Positions 14,654 through 22,809 of a stretch of 33,038 bases of DNA are shown piece by piece; within the stretch, counting starts at the first letter, position 1, and every line of letters begins with the position of its first letter. The notes beneath the pieces were generated by a model. The model had not been told where the DNA came from. It was given only the letters and a program-made list of their open reading frames with translations, and did not search any database. Source of the stretch: JBOGFI01 sp050743365 (GTDB lineage: Bacteria > Actinomycetota > Acidimicrobiia > IMCC26256 > JACDBD01); assembly GCA_050743365.1 (NCBI GenBank), contig JBOGFI010000162.1, positions 1 through 33,038 on the forward strand, written 5' to 3'. The translations under genes and the position numbers were made by a program.

Positions 14654-15294
14654 CCCGGCAACGTCCTCACCCAATCGACCGACACCCGTGCGACCTCAGC
14701 CGCCACGTCGTCGACGGTGCGGCCGCTCGCTTTGAGCGGGCGGTAGCCGTGGTCGGCCGATTCGAGCCAGTGGAACGCGACCGGCCCCTTGATCGCCCTG
14801 GTCGCCTTCTCGAGCGCGGCCTGCCCAGCGAGCGAGTCGCGGGTCCCGCTCACGAAGAGGCACGGCACGCTGATGCGAGGGAAGTGCTCGATGCGTAGGC
14901 GGTCGGGCTTGCCCGCCGGGTGGAGCGGGTAGCCGAGCAGCAGCAGCCCCAGCGCCCGCACCGGATCATCGGCGTCGCCGGTGATCAGCGAGCAGTACCG
15001 CCCGCCCATCGAGCGCCCGCCGAGCACGAGCCGGTCCGGGGGAAGGCCGGCACCCTTGGCGAGGTCGGCGGCGGCAGCACGCGTGGCGGCGTCGAGGACG
15101 GCGGGGCGGTCGGGTGCCCGCTTGCCGGCCACCCGGTACGGGTAGTCGAACCGCAACGACGGGACCCCGGCGCGTGCGAGCGACGCCGCCACCTCCACCA
15201 GCACCCGGGCCTCCTTGTCGGACCCGGCGCCGTGCGCCAGGAGCACGGCGCGGTCGGCACCTCGGGTCGGGTCGTCGAACGCGTCCGTGCTCAC
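14650..15294 (-). CDS. Alpha/beta hydrolase (KAN-like/dienelactone-hydrolase-like)
   Basis: A compact 214-residue alpha/beta hydrolase with a complete triad: Ser95 in the GGRSMGG nucleophile elbow, Asp153 in FVSGTRD, and His182 in SADHGY. HGAGSDKEA near the N-terminus is the oxyanion-hole loop. The arrangement resembles the small KANL3/TEX30-like and dienelactone hydrolase groups; the substrate is unknown. The GTG start lies 6 nt behind TAGCCT, so translation probably starts on a leaderless message. It is divergent from the glycosyltransferase gene. Confidence 0.82.
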   Translation of the reverse strand: MSTDAFDDPTRGADRAVLLAHGAGSDKEARVLVEVAASLARAGVPSLRFDYPYRVAGKRAPDRPAVLDAATRAAAADLAKGAGLPPDRLVLGGRSMGGRYCSLITGDADDPVRALGLLLLGYPLHPAGKPDRLRIEHFPRISVPCLFVSGTRDSLAGQAALEKATRAIKGPVAFHWLESADHGYRPLKASGRTVDDVAAEVARVSVDWVRTLPG

Positions 15295-15300
15295 CTGCGC

Positions 15301-15335
15301 AGGCTAGACGCGCCCTCGCGGCGTTCGGATAGCTT
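15301..15335. promoter_or_regulatory. Divergent -10 boxes for the hydrolase and glycosyltransferase genes
   Basis: TAGCCT (minus, 15306 to 15301) is 6 nt from the hydrolase GTG. TAGCTT (plus, 15330-15335) is 9 nt from the glycosyltransferase GTG. The start codons are 50 bp apart, so both promoters share one short region. Confidence 0.5.
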
Positions 15336-15344
15336 GGGCGGCCT

Positions 15345-16637
15345 GTGCCCGGGCCCGAGCAGCCGCTTCGCGTCGCGTACCTCGTGTACCGGGGCAACCC
15401 CCACTGCGGCGGTCAGGGCGTGTACACCCGGTACCTCGCACGCGAGCTCGCGGCGCTCGGCCACCGCGTCGAGGTGTTCTCCGGTCCGCCCTATCCCGAG
15501 CTCGACGACCCCGGACAGCTCCGGCGCGTCGCCAGCCTCGACCTCTACCGCCCCGAGAACCCGTTCCGGGTGCCGTGGCCGTGGGAGTTCAAGAGCCGGA
15601 TCGACGTGCAGGAGTTCGCCATCATGTGCGGCGCCGGCTTCCCGGAGCCGTACACGTTCTCGTTGCGGGTGCAGCGCCTCCTGCGCGGCCGGCGCCACCA
15701 GTTCGACGTGGTGCACGACAACCAGTGCCTCGGCACCGGGCTGGCGAAGATGGTCGACGAGGGGTGGCCCGTCCTCACCACCCTTCACCACCCGATCACG
15801 GTCGACCGCGACCTCGACCTCGCGCACGCCCCGAGCTGGTGGCGGCGCCTCGCCCTGCGCCGCTGGTACGGGTTCCTCGACATGCAGACGCGCGTGGCCC
15901 GAGGGATCCCCCGTCACGTCACCGTGTCGGAGTCGTCGAAGCGGGACATCGTCGCCCAGATGGGGATCCCCGCCGATCGGCTGCACGTGGTGGCGGTCGG
16001 CGTCGACCCCGAGACCTTTCGTTCCCTCCCCGAGGTCGGGTGCGTCCCGGGCCGGGTCATGACGACGGCCAGCGCCGACGTGCCCATGAAGGGCCTCGCG
16101 CCCCTGCTCGAGGCGCTGGCGAAGGTGCGCACCGAGCGCGACGACGCCCACCTGGTCGTGATCGGCACGGTGAAGGGCAAGAGCGCCATCCCGACGCTGA
16201 TCAGCCGGCTGGGGCTCGACCGGTGGGTGCGCTTCGTGCACGGGGTGAGCACGGACCGCATCGTCGAGCTCTACGCCGAGGCCGAGGTCGCGGCGGTGCC
16301 CTCGCTCTACGAGGGCTTCTCGCTGCCCGCCATCGAGGCGATGGCCTGCGGCGTGCCCGTCGTCGCCACCACCGGCGGGGCGCTCCCCGAGGTCATCGGG
16401 TACGGCGGCGCCACCGGGCTGCTGGTGCCACCGAGCGATCCGCAGGCCCTGGCCGCCGCGCTGCTGCGCGTCCTCGGCGACGCCCGCTTGCGCGAGCGCA
16501 TCGGCGCCGCCGGCCGGACCCGGGTGCTGGAGCGCTTCACATGGCGTAGCACGGCCGCCGGAACGGTGGAGCAGTACCGGGCGCTGCTCGACGAGCACGC
16601 GCCAGCACGCCCGGCGGCGCGCGACGGAGCCATGTGA
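15345..16637 (+). CDS. GT4-type glycosyltransferase (GT-B fold)
   Basis: A 430-residue GT-B glycosyltransferase. The N-terminal half opens with VAYLVYRGNPHCGGQGVYTRYLARELAALGHRVEVFSG, the typical nucleotide-side Rossmann start with a glycine-rich loop. The C-terminal half has VHGVSTDRIVELYAEAEVAAVPSLYEGFSLPAIEAMACGVPVVAT, including the EGFSLPAIE E-x7-E motif of retaining GT4 enzymes. No membrane segment is seen. The acceptor is unknown. Genes for a methyltransferase and a six-hairpin barrel protein overlap it downstream (TGATG at 16635-16639), suggesting one pathway to a methylated glycan or glycoconjugate. Confidence 0.88.
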   Translation: MPGPEQPLRVAYLVYRGNPHCGGQGVYTRYLARELAALGHRVEVFSGPPYPELDDPGQLRRVASLDLYRPENPFRVPWPWEFKSRIDVQEFAIMCGAGFPEPYTFSLRVQRLLRGRRHQFDVVHDNQCLGTGLAKMVDEGWPVLTTLHHPITVDRDLDLAHAPSWWRRLALRRWYGFLDMQTRVARGIPRHVTVSESSKRDIVAQMGIPADRLHVVAVGVDPETFRSLPEVGCVPGRVMTTASADVPMKGLAPLLEALAKVRTERDDAHLVVIGTVKGKSAIPTLISRLGLDRWVRFVHGVSTDRIVELYAEAEVAAVPSLYEGFSLPAIEAMACGVPVVATTGGALPEVIGYGGATGLLVPPSDPQALAAALLRVLGDARLRERIGAAGRTRVLERFTWRSTAAGTVEQYRALLDEHAPARPAARDGAM

Positions 16638-17398
16638 TGCTCACCGTCGACTTCGAGCGCCTCGACCTCCGGCCCGGCCAGCGCCTCCTCGACCTGGGCT
16701 GTGGCGCCGGCCGGCACGCGTTCGAGGCACTGCGTCGCGGTGCCATCGTGGTGCCGCTCGACGCCGACGCGGCCGAGCTCAGGGACGTGAGCGCGGTGGC
16801 GGGTGGGATGCTCGCGGCCAGCGAGTTGCCGTTCGGCACCGCCGGCGGCGTCGTCAACGGCGACGCACTGACGCTGCCCTTCCCCGACGAGAGCTTCGAC
16901 CGGATCATCGCCGCCGAGGTGCTCGAGCACATCTGGGCCGACGAACGAGCCCTGCGCGAGCTCGTGCGGGTGCTTCGACCCGGCGGGCGGATCGCGGTCA
17001 CGGTGCCGGCCCGGTTCCCCGAGCGGATCTGCTGGGCACTCGACGCCGGCTATTACGCCACGCCCGGCGGGCACCTCCGCATCTACCGGCAACGCGACCT
17101 CGAGGCGAAGCTGGTGGTGGCGGGGCTCGCGCCGTCGGGCTCGCACCATGCCCACGCCCTGCACTCGCCTTACTGGTGGCTGCGCTGCGCGCTGGGCGTC
17201 GACCGCGCCGGCGGCACGTGGGCGGTGCGCCGGTACCACGACTTCCTGGTCTGGGAGCTCACCAACCGGCCCCGCTGGACGCAGGTGCTCGACCGGGCGC
17301 TCAACCCCGTCCTCGGCAAGAGCCTGGTCGTGTACGCCGGCAAGCCGCAGGCAGCGCGGAAAGCGACACGAAGGGAGGGCGTCCATGCCGCGGCGTGA
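16637..17398 (+). CDS. Class I SAM-dependent methyltransferase
   Basis: A 253-residue methyltransferase with motif I LLDLGCGAGRHAFEALRRG, an acidic motif II (PLDADAAEL), and VVNGDALTLPFPDESFDRIIAAEVLEHI, the UbiE/Methyltransf_11 pattern. It is followed by VLRPGGRIAVTVPARFPE. The ATG at 16637 overlaps the glycosyltransferase stop (TGATG) and has GGAG 7 nt before it; a GTG 3 bp upstream is the alternative. The C-terminal 100 residues contain an aromatic-rich stretch (SPYWWLRCALG) that may bind the acceptor. It overlaps the next gene by 14 bp. Confidence 0.87.
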   Translation: MLTVDFERLDLRPGQRLLDLGCGAGRHAFEALRRGAIVVPLDADAAELRDVSAVAGGMLAASELPFGTAGGVVNGDALTLPFPDESFDRIIAAEVLEHIWADERALRELVRVLRPGGRIAVTVPARFPERICWALDAGYYATPGGHLRIYRQRDLEAKLVVAGLAPSGSHHAHALHSPYWWLRCALGVDRAGGTWAVRRYHDFLVWELTNRPRWTQVLDRALNPVLGKSLVVYAGKPQAARKATRREGVHAAA

Positions 17399-18494
17399 GC
17401 TGCCCGAGGTGCCCGGCATCGTCAGCCGCGACGACGTCGCCGACACCGTCGACGCCATCGCCGCGATCCAGCAGCCCGACGGGAACATCCCCTGGGTACC
17501 GTGTCACCACACCGACCCCTGGAACCTGATCGAAGCGGCCATGGCCCTCGACGTCGGCGGCCGCCACCGGGAGGCCGAGCGGGCCTACGAGTGGTTGCGG
17601 TGGATGCAGCGCGCCGACGGCGCATGGCACGCCTACTACGTCGGCAACCAGGTCAAGGACCGGGCGCTCGACACCAACGTCACCTGCTACGTCGCCAACG
17701 GCGTGTGGCACCACTACCTCTCGACCGGTGACCGCCGGTTCCTCGACGAGTTCTGGCCGGTGGTGGAGCGGGCTATCGATTTCGCCCTCGACCGCCAGAC
17801 CGAGACAGGTGAGCTCGCGTGGCGGGGCGACAACCCGGGCGACGGCGCGCTGCTGACGGGCTCGTCGAGCGTCCACGCCAGCCTGCGGCACGCGATCGCG
17901 ATCGCCGAGCACCTCGGTCACGAGCGCCCCGACTGGGAGCTGTCGCTCGGCTCCCTCGCCATCGCGGTCGCGCACCGACCCGACGTCTTCCTCGACAAGG
18001 GACGCTGGGCGATGGACTGGTACTACCCCATCCTCGGCGGCGTGCTGCGGGGCCACGCCGCGCACGCGCGCGTTGCGGCCGGGTGGCGGACCTTCATCGC
18101 GGAGGGCCGCGGCGTGCGTTGTGTCTCCGACCGCCCGTGGGTCACCGCCGCCGAGACCTGCGAGTTCGTCATGGCGCTCGACGCCATCGGCGCCGCCGTC
18201 GAGGCACGCCGGCTCTTCGAATGGGTGCAGTTCCTGCGGGCTGACGGCGGCGGATACTGGACCGGCGCCAACTTCGAGGGCGGCGCGTTCGAGGACAACG
18301 GGCAGCTGTACCCGGTCCAGCAGCCCACCTGGAACTCGGCCGCGGTCGTGCTCGCCGCCCACGCGCTGGGCGGGGAGGGCCCGACGGCGGGCCTGTTCCG
18401 CGGGGAAGGCCTCCCCGTCGGCCTCACGCCCGACGAGCTGCTCGCTGCCGGCGTGGAGATCGAGGCCGAGCGAGCGCGACCTAGACCGGGGTGA
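17385..18494 (+). CDS. (Alpha/alpha)6-barrel protein, six-hairpin glycosidase-like or prenyltransferase-like
   Basis: The family assignment is uncertain. The 369 residues form repeated helical hairpins rich in W, D and G: HHTDPWNLIEAAMAL, AYEWLRWMQRADGAWHAYY, CYVANGVWHHYLSTGDRRFLDEFW followed by an AIDFAL helix, and later EWVQFLRADGGGYWTGANFE. The tGD...FL..W pattern is typical of six-hairpin glycosidases; the repeated Q-x-x-DG-x-W turns also recall squalene-cyclase/prenyltransferase repeats. No catalytic acid pair can be named with confidence. GGGAGG 6 nt before the ATG fixes the start, 14 bp inside the methyltransferase gene. There is no signal peptide, so it should act in the cytoplasm, possibly on the product of the glycosyltransferase. 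Confidence 0.7.
   Translation: MPRRELPEVPGIVSRDDVADTVDAIAAIQQPDGNIPWVPCHHTDPWNLIEAAMALDVGGRHREAERAYEWLRWMQRADGAWHAYYVGNQVKDRALDTNVTCYVANGVWHHYLSTGDRRFLDEFWPVVERAIDFALDRQTETGELAWRGDNPGDGALLTGSSSVHASLRHAIAIAEHLGHERPDWELSLGSLAIAVAHRPDVFLDKGRWAMDWYYPILGGVLRGHAAHARVAAGWRTFIAEGRGVRCVSDRPWVTAAETCEFVMALDAIGAAVEARRLFEWVQFLRADGGGYWTGANFEGGAFEDNGQLYPVQQPTWNSAAVVLAAHALGGEGPTAGLFRGEGLPVGLTPDELLAAGVEIEAERARPRPG
18465..18481 (-). repeat. 3'-end repeat motif, copy 3 (17-bp core)
   Basis: GCCGAGCGAGCGCGACC here is identical to 2090-2106. It encodes part of the last residues of the barrel protein and also runs directly out of the stop codon of the converging methyltransferase. As with copies 1 and 2, on the minus strand it follows a gene's 3' end. 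Confidence 0.55.
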
Positions 18495-19104
18495 CGCGGC
18501 GCAGCACGCGCAGGCTTCCGGTGGTCGACACCGGCTCGAAGCCCGAGGCCGCGGCGCGCTGCCACACATGGAACGGCGCCTGGCCGCCGTCGGCCGGGTC
18601 CTCGAACACGTCGTGAACCGCGAGCAGCCCGTTGGGCGCGACGTGCGTCGCCCAGCTCTCGTAGTCGGTCATGGCCACACGCTCCGAGTGACCGCCGTCG
18701 ATGAAGAGCAGCCCGAGCCGCGTGCCCCAGTGCGCGGCGACCGTGGGCGAGTCACCCACGACGCCGACCACCACGTCCTCGAGCCCGGCCCGCTCGATCG
18801 TCCGTCGGAAGAACGGCAGGGTGTCCATGCGGCCCGTCTCGGCATCGACGACCTCGGCATCGTGATGCTCCCAGCCGGCCTGGTTCTCCTCCGAGCCGTG
18901 GTGGTGGTCGATGCTGAACAACACGGTGCCGGCGGCACGCGCCGCCGCGCCCAGGTAGACGGCCGACTTGCCGCAGTAGCTGCCGATCTCGAGCAGCGGC
19001 CCCACCGGCGCCGCCTCGATTCCGACGCCGTGGAGCGCGAGGCCCTCCTCGTCGGGCATGAACCCCTTGGCCGCGCGCGCGACCGCCAGAAGGTGGTCGT
19101 CCAC
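18481..19104 (-). CDS. Class I SAM-dependent methyltransferase (Methyltransf_24 type)
   Basis: A 207-residue methyltransferase with the glycine-rich SAM loop LLEIGSYCGKSAVYLG (37-52), an acidic residue after strand 2 in SIDHHHGSEENQ (D66), and LLFIDGGHS plus LLAVHDVFEDP. These resemble Methyltransf_24/TylF-like O-methyltransferases, whose conserved Asp residues often bind Mg2+. The GTG start is 2 bp after the mutase stop, so it is transcribed with the mutase. It converges on the barrel gene with a 14-bp overlap. Whether it works with the mutase or with the sugar cassette cannot be told. Confidence 0.8.
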   Translation of the reverse strand: MDDHLLAVARAAKGFMPDEEGLALHGVGIEAAPVGPLLEIGSYCGKSAVYLGAAARAAGTVLFSIDHHHGSEENQAGWEHHDAEVVDAETGRMDTLPFFRRTIERAGLEDVVVGVVGDSPTVAAHWGTRLGLLFIDGGHSERVAMTDYESWATHVAPNGLLAVHDVFEDPADGGQAPFHVWQRAAASGFEPVSTTGSLRVLRRVTPV

Positions 19105-19106
19105 CC

Positions 19107-20741
19107 TCAGATCACGGGGTCTTCGCGGTAGCGGCCGAACACGTCGGCGAGGGCGCCGACGATCTCGCCCACCGTCGCCTGCGTCGCCACCGCCTCCAGC
19201 AGGACCGGCATCAGGTTCACGTCGGAGTCGGCGGCGTCCGCGCGCACGCGGGCCAGCGCCGCCTCGACCGCCTCGCCGTCGCGGTCGGCCTTCACCTGCG
19301 CCAACCGCTTCAGCTGAGCCTCCTCGACCTCGGGACCGATGTGCAGGATCTCCGGCGGCGGCTCGTCGTTGCCTTCGGTGGCGGTGTTGACGCCCACGAG
19401 GAGGTGGCGGCCGTCGTTGAGCTTGCGCTCGAGCTCGTACGCCGAGTCCGCGATCTCGCGCTGGAACCAGCCGTTCTCGACCGCCCGCAGCACCCCTTCG
19501 AGCATCGAGCCGTCGCCGAGGTGCTCGAGGTGGGAGAAGACCTGCTCGGCCCGGCGCTCGAGCTCGTCGGTGAGAGCCTCGACGAGGTGGGAGCCGCCGA
19601 GGGGATCGCCCACGTTGGCGACCCGCGTCTCGTGCCCGATGACCTGCTGCGTGCGCAGGGCGATGCGGGCCGCCCTCTCGGTGGGCAGGGCCAACACCTC
19701 GTCCATCGAGTTGGTGTGCAGGCTCTGGGTACCGCCGAGCACGCCGGCCAGCGCCTCGATGGCGGTACGCACGATGTTGACCTCGGGCTGCTGCGCGGTG
19801 AGCGACACGCCCGCGGTCTGCGTGTGGAACCGGAGCTGGACCGAACGTTCGGACTTCGCGCCGTAGCGCTCACGCATCCACCGCGCCCAGATCCGTCTCG
19901 CCGCGCGGTACTTGCCGATCTCCTCGAAGAAGTCGATGTGGGCGTTGAAGAAGAAGCTGAGGCGGGGCGCGAAGTCGTCGACGTCCAGCCCCGCGGCGAG
20001 ACCCGCCTCGACGTAGGCAAACCCGTTGGCGATCGTGAACGCCAGCTCCTGCGCCGCCGTCGAGCCGGCCTCGCGGATGTGGTAGCCGGACACCGAGATC
20101 GGGTGCCAGCGCGGCATCTCGGCGGCGCAGAACCGGATCGTGTCGGCCACGATCCGCATCGACGGGCGCGGCGGGAAGACGTACTCCTTCTGGGCCTGGT
20201 ACTCCTTCAGGATGTCGTTCTGGAGTGTCCCGCCGAGATCGCGCCGCGATGCCCCGCCGCGCTCGGCTGCCGCCGCGTACATCGCCAGCAGGATGGCCGC
20301 GGGCGAGTTGATGGTCATCGACGTCGTGACCTTGGAGAGGTCGATGCCGCGGTAGAGGTCCTCCACGTCGGCCAGCGTGTCGACGGCCACGCCGCACTTG
20401 CCCACCTCGCCCAGTGACAGCGGGTCGTCGGAATCGCGGCCCATGAGCGTCGGCAGGTCGAAGGCAGTCGAGAGGCCGTCACCGCCCGCGGCCAGCAGCT
20501 CGCGGAAGCGCGCGTTCGTATCGAGGGCGGTCCCGAAGCCGGCGAACATCCGCATCGTCCACAGCTTGGAGCGGTACATCGAGGCGTAGGGCCCGCGTGT
20601 ATAGGGCCACTGCCCGGGGAACTCGCCGTCGGCGGGACCGTAGACCGGCTCGACCGGCACTCCCGACATGGTGTCGAAGTCGGCCTGGCGCGTGGACGCA
20701 GCCTCGAACGCCTCCCGCCAGCTGTCGCGCGCGCTCGCCAT
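19107..20741 (-). CDS. Acyl-CoA mutase large subunit, isobutyryl-CoA-mutase-like
   Basis: This 544-residue B12-dependent mutase catalytic subunit has a TIM barrel and no C-terminal cobalamin-binding domain; that domain must be a separate protein outside the window. Family segments include FPGQWPYTRGPYASMY, GGDGLSTAFDLPTLMGRDSDDP, SGYHIREAGSTAAQELAF, RFHTQTAGVSLTAQQPEVN and GGTQSLHTNSMDE. Two substrate-pocket positions are informative. Methylmalonyl-CoA mutase has Tyr and Arg (P. shermanii Y89, R207); here they are F66 (TMRMFAGFG) and Q184 (EYQAQKEY), the isobutyryl-CoA mutase pair. The ATG at 20741 starts just before the homology, 8 nt behind TACCGT. MeaB at 10479-11420 is a plausible chaperone. 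Confidence 0.88.
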   Translation of the reverse strand: MASARDSWREAFEAASTRQADFDTMSGVPVEPVYGPADGEFPGQWPYTRGPYASMYRSKLWTMRMFAGFGTALDTNARFRELLAAGGDGLSTAFDLPTLMGRDSDDPLSLGEVGKCGVAVDTLADVEDLYRGIDLSKVTTSMTINSPAAILLAMYAAAAERGGASRRDLGGTLQNDILKEYQAQKEYVFPPRPSMRIVADTIRFCAAEMPRWHPISVSGYHIREAGSTAAQELAFTIANGFAYVEAGLAAGLDVDDFAPRLSFFFNAHIDFFEEIGKYRAARRIWARWMRERYGAKSERSVQLRFHTQTAGVSLTAQQPEVNIVRTAIEALAGVLGGTQSLHTNSMDEVLALPTERAARIALRTQQVIGHETRVANVGDPLGGSHLVEALTDELERRAEQVFSHLEHLGDGSMLEGVLRAVENGWFQREIADSAYELERKLNDGRHLLVGVNTATEGNDEPPPEILHIGPEVEEAQLKRLAQVKADRDGEAVEAALARVRADAADSDVNLMPVLLEAVATQATVGEIVGALADVFGRYREDPVI

Positions 20742-20749
20742 CGCCACCA

Positions 20750-20805
20750 ACGGTAGTTGAGCAGCGGTGGGGCCCTGCACGGCGGTCGTCGGTCGGCGGT
20801 ACAGT
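20750..20805. promoter_or_regulatory. Divergent leaderless promoters of the mutase and glpX
   Basis: TACCGT (minus, 20755 to 20750) lies 8 nt before the mutase ATG. TACAGT (plus, 20800-20805) lies 6 nt before the glpX ATG. The start codons are 70 bp apart. The glpX box decides its start: an upstream in-frame GTG at 20767 would place the box inside the coding region. Confidence 0.55.
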
Positions 20806-20811
20806 CCGCGC

Positions 20812-21801
20812 ATGGAGCAGCGCCAGGCCCCCGACCGGAACCTCGCGATGGAGCTCGCCCGCGTCACCGAAGCGGCGGCGCTGGCGGCCGGCCGCTGGAT
20901 GGGACGGGGCGACAAGGAGGCCGCCGACCAGGCGGCGGTCGACGCCATGCGCCTCGTGCTCAACAGCGTCTCCATGGAGGGCGTCGTCGTCATCGGCGAG
21001 GGCGAGAAGGACGAGGCGCCCATGCTGTACAACGGCGAGGAGATCGGCGCCGGTGGGCCCGCGGTCGACATCGCCGTCGATCCCCTCGAGGGCACCACCC
21101 TGACCTCGCTCGGCCGGCCCAACGCCATCTCGGTGATCGCCCTCTCCGAGCGGGGCACCATGTTCGACCCGGGTCCCTGCGTCTACATGGAGAAGCTCGC
21201 GGTGGGACCGGAGGCGGCCGACGCCGTCGACCTCGACGCCTCGGTCACCGACAACCTCAACGCCGTCGCCAAGGCCCTCGGCGAAGACGTCGACGACGTC
21301 ACCGCGGTGATCCTCGACCGCGACCGCCACGCCGACATCATCAAGGAGTGCCGCGAGGCGGGCGCCCGGATCCGGCTCATCCCCGACGGCGACGTGGTCG
21401 GCGCGATCTCGACCGCGTGGCCCGACAGCGGCGCCAACATCCTGTTCGGCGTGGGCGGCACGCCCGAAGGGGTGATCGCCGCCTGCGGTCTCAAGTGCCT
21501 GGGCGGCGTGATCTTCGGCCGGTTGTGGCCCCGCAACGACGACGAGCGCCGGGCCGCCCTCGACGCCGGCTACGACCTCGACAGGGTGCTCACTACCGAC
21601 GACCTCGTGACCGGCAACGACGTGTTCTTCTCCGCCACCGGCGTGACCTACGGCGAGCTGCTGAAGGGCGTGCGTTACTGGGGCACGGGTGCGGGCACCC
21701 AGACCCTGGTGATGCGGTCGAAGTCGGGGACGATCCGCACCATCGACGCCAGCCACCGCTGGCAGAAGCTCATGCGCTACTCGTCGGTCAAGTTCGACTG
21801 A
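20812..21801 (+). CDS. glpX: Class II fructose-1,6-bisphosphatase
   Basis: GlpX hydrolyses fructose-1,6-bisphosphate in gluconeogenesis; in most actinobacteria it is the main or only FBPase. At 329 residues it has the family length. Motifs: GEGEKDEAPMLYNGE (62-76) and VDPLEGTT (89-96) with metal- and phosphate-binding residues, IPDGDVVGAIST, GVGGTPEGVIAA and a C-terminal WQKLMRYSSVKFD. The ATG at 20812 sits 6 nt behind TACAGT. Its last 14 bp overlap the converging sulfotransferase gene, so the two cannot be read through freely at once. Confidence 0.95.
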   Translation: MEQRQAPDRNLAMELARVTEAAALAAGRWMGRGDKEAADQAAVDAMRLVLNSVSMEGVVVIGEGEKDEAPMLYNGEEIGAGGPAVDIAVDPLEGTTLTSLGRPNAISVIALSERGTMFDPGPCVYMEKLAVGPEAADAVDLDASVTDNLNAVAKALGEDVDDVTAVILDRDRHADIIKECREAGARIRLIPDGDVVGAISTAWPDSGANILFGVGGTPEGVIAACGLKCLGGVIFGRLWPRNDDERRAALDAGYDLDRVLTTDDLVTGNDVFFSATGVTYGELLKGVRYWGTGAGTQTLVMRSKSGTIRTIDASHRWQKLMRYSSVKFD

Positions 21802-22726
21802 GGCGACCGGCCGGGCGTTGGGGTTCTGCCAGCCAGCCGGGCAGCGCCCGAACCCCGGCGCCGCGCAGTTGCGCCGCGAACCGATCGTTGGGCTCGCGGT
21901 AGCGCGCCTGGAGCTCCGCGAGCACCGCGTCGGCCACGGGGTCGCGCATCGCCCGCCCGTTGAGCCGGTAGTACGCCGACCGCAGGCGCTGCTTGAGACC
22001 GAGGTGCCGGCGTAGGAACCGCTCCAGCCGGTTGTTCGTGGCCAGCGCGACCCGCTGCAGCGCCCGCACCCGGAAACCCATGGTGCGGTTCTCGGAGCTG
22101 AGGTCGTCGGCGGGGAACGCGTCGGGGTCGATCTCCAGCCATCCGGCGACATCGCGCAGCACCGCGTGCGGCGTGCCCATGAGGTCATCGAAGAACACGA
22201 CGCGCATGTGGGACCCGAACGCCTCGAGCCACGGCGGGAGGTAATCGGCATAGCAGCCGCCCCGGAACCCGAAGTAGCGCTCGTTGCCAGGGTCGGCGAA
22301 GTCCGCGTCGGAGAGGCGGTCGGCGACGGCCAGGTACTCCGCGAGCGTCATCTCCTCGGGGATCCGCAGCCGGGTCTTCTGGAACGTGAAGAAGGAGACG
22401 AGGCGGCTCACGGGCTCGCGGAACGCGAGGATGACCCTGGGCTGCCCGAGCACGTCGACGATGCGCCCTACGAGCGGGGCACCCCCGTAGAAGTAGGCGG
22501 GCGTGGCTTCGAGACGGACAGGGCGATCGCCGGCGTGCGCGAAGTACGACTCGTAGAGCGAGACCGGCTCGAGGGGCTGGCCGTAGCGGGCGGGCAGGAA
22601 GTACCGCGTCTCCTTGACCGAGGAGGGCGCAACCTCGGGGTGGGCCGCGAGCGACGAGAACAGCGAGGTCGTCCCGGCCTTGTTGACGCCGCCGATGATC
22701 GTGTTGGCGCGTTGAGCCGGCGACAC
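21788..22726 (-). CDS. Sulfotransferase family protein
   Basis: This 312-residue PAPS-dependent sulfotransferase moves sulfate to a carbohydrate or similar acceptor. The 5'-phosphosulfate loop is GGVNKAGTTSLF (about 12-23). VILAFREPVSRLVSFFTF is the 3'-phosphate-binding segment with the conserved Arg and Ser. VKETRYFLPARY supplies a Lys-Glu pair typical of bacterial members. A longer frame reaches a GTG at 22837, but it would overlap the upstream gene. The GTG at 22726 was preferred because the family homology begins about ten residues later. A -10-like TAGGAT (22790 to 22785, minus) would give a leader of about 50 nt. Confidence 0.82.
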   Translation of the reverse strand: MSPAQRANTIIGGVNKAGTTSLFSSLAAHPEVAPSSVKETRYFLPARYGQPLEPVSLYESYFAHAGDRPVRLEATPAYFYGGAPLVGRIVDVLGQPRVILAFREPVSRLVSFFTFQKTRLRIPEEMTLAEYLAVADRLSDADFADPGNERYFGFRGGCYADYLPPWLEAFGSHMRVVFFDDLMGTPHAVLRDVAGWLEIDPDAFPADDLSSENRTMGFRVRALQRVALATNNRLERFLRRHLGLKQRLRSAYYRLNGRAMRDPVADAVLAELQARYREPNDRFAAQLRGAGVRALPGWLAEPQRPAGRLSRT

Positions 22727-22809
22727 GCTGTCGGTGCTGCTCCGCCTGGTAAGGAGCCGGCCGTGTGCGGCTCTGGAGCAACTGATCCTAGTGCCGCCAG
22801 GGCCCGTCG

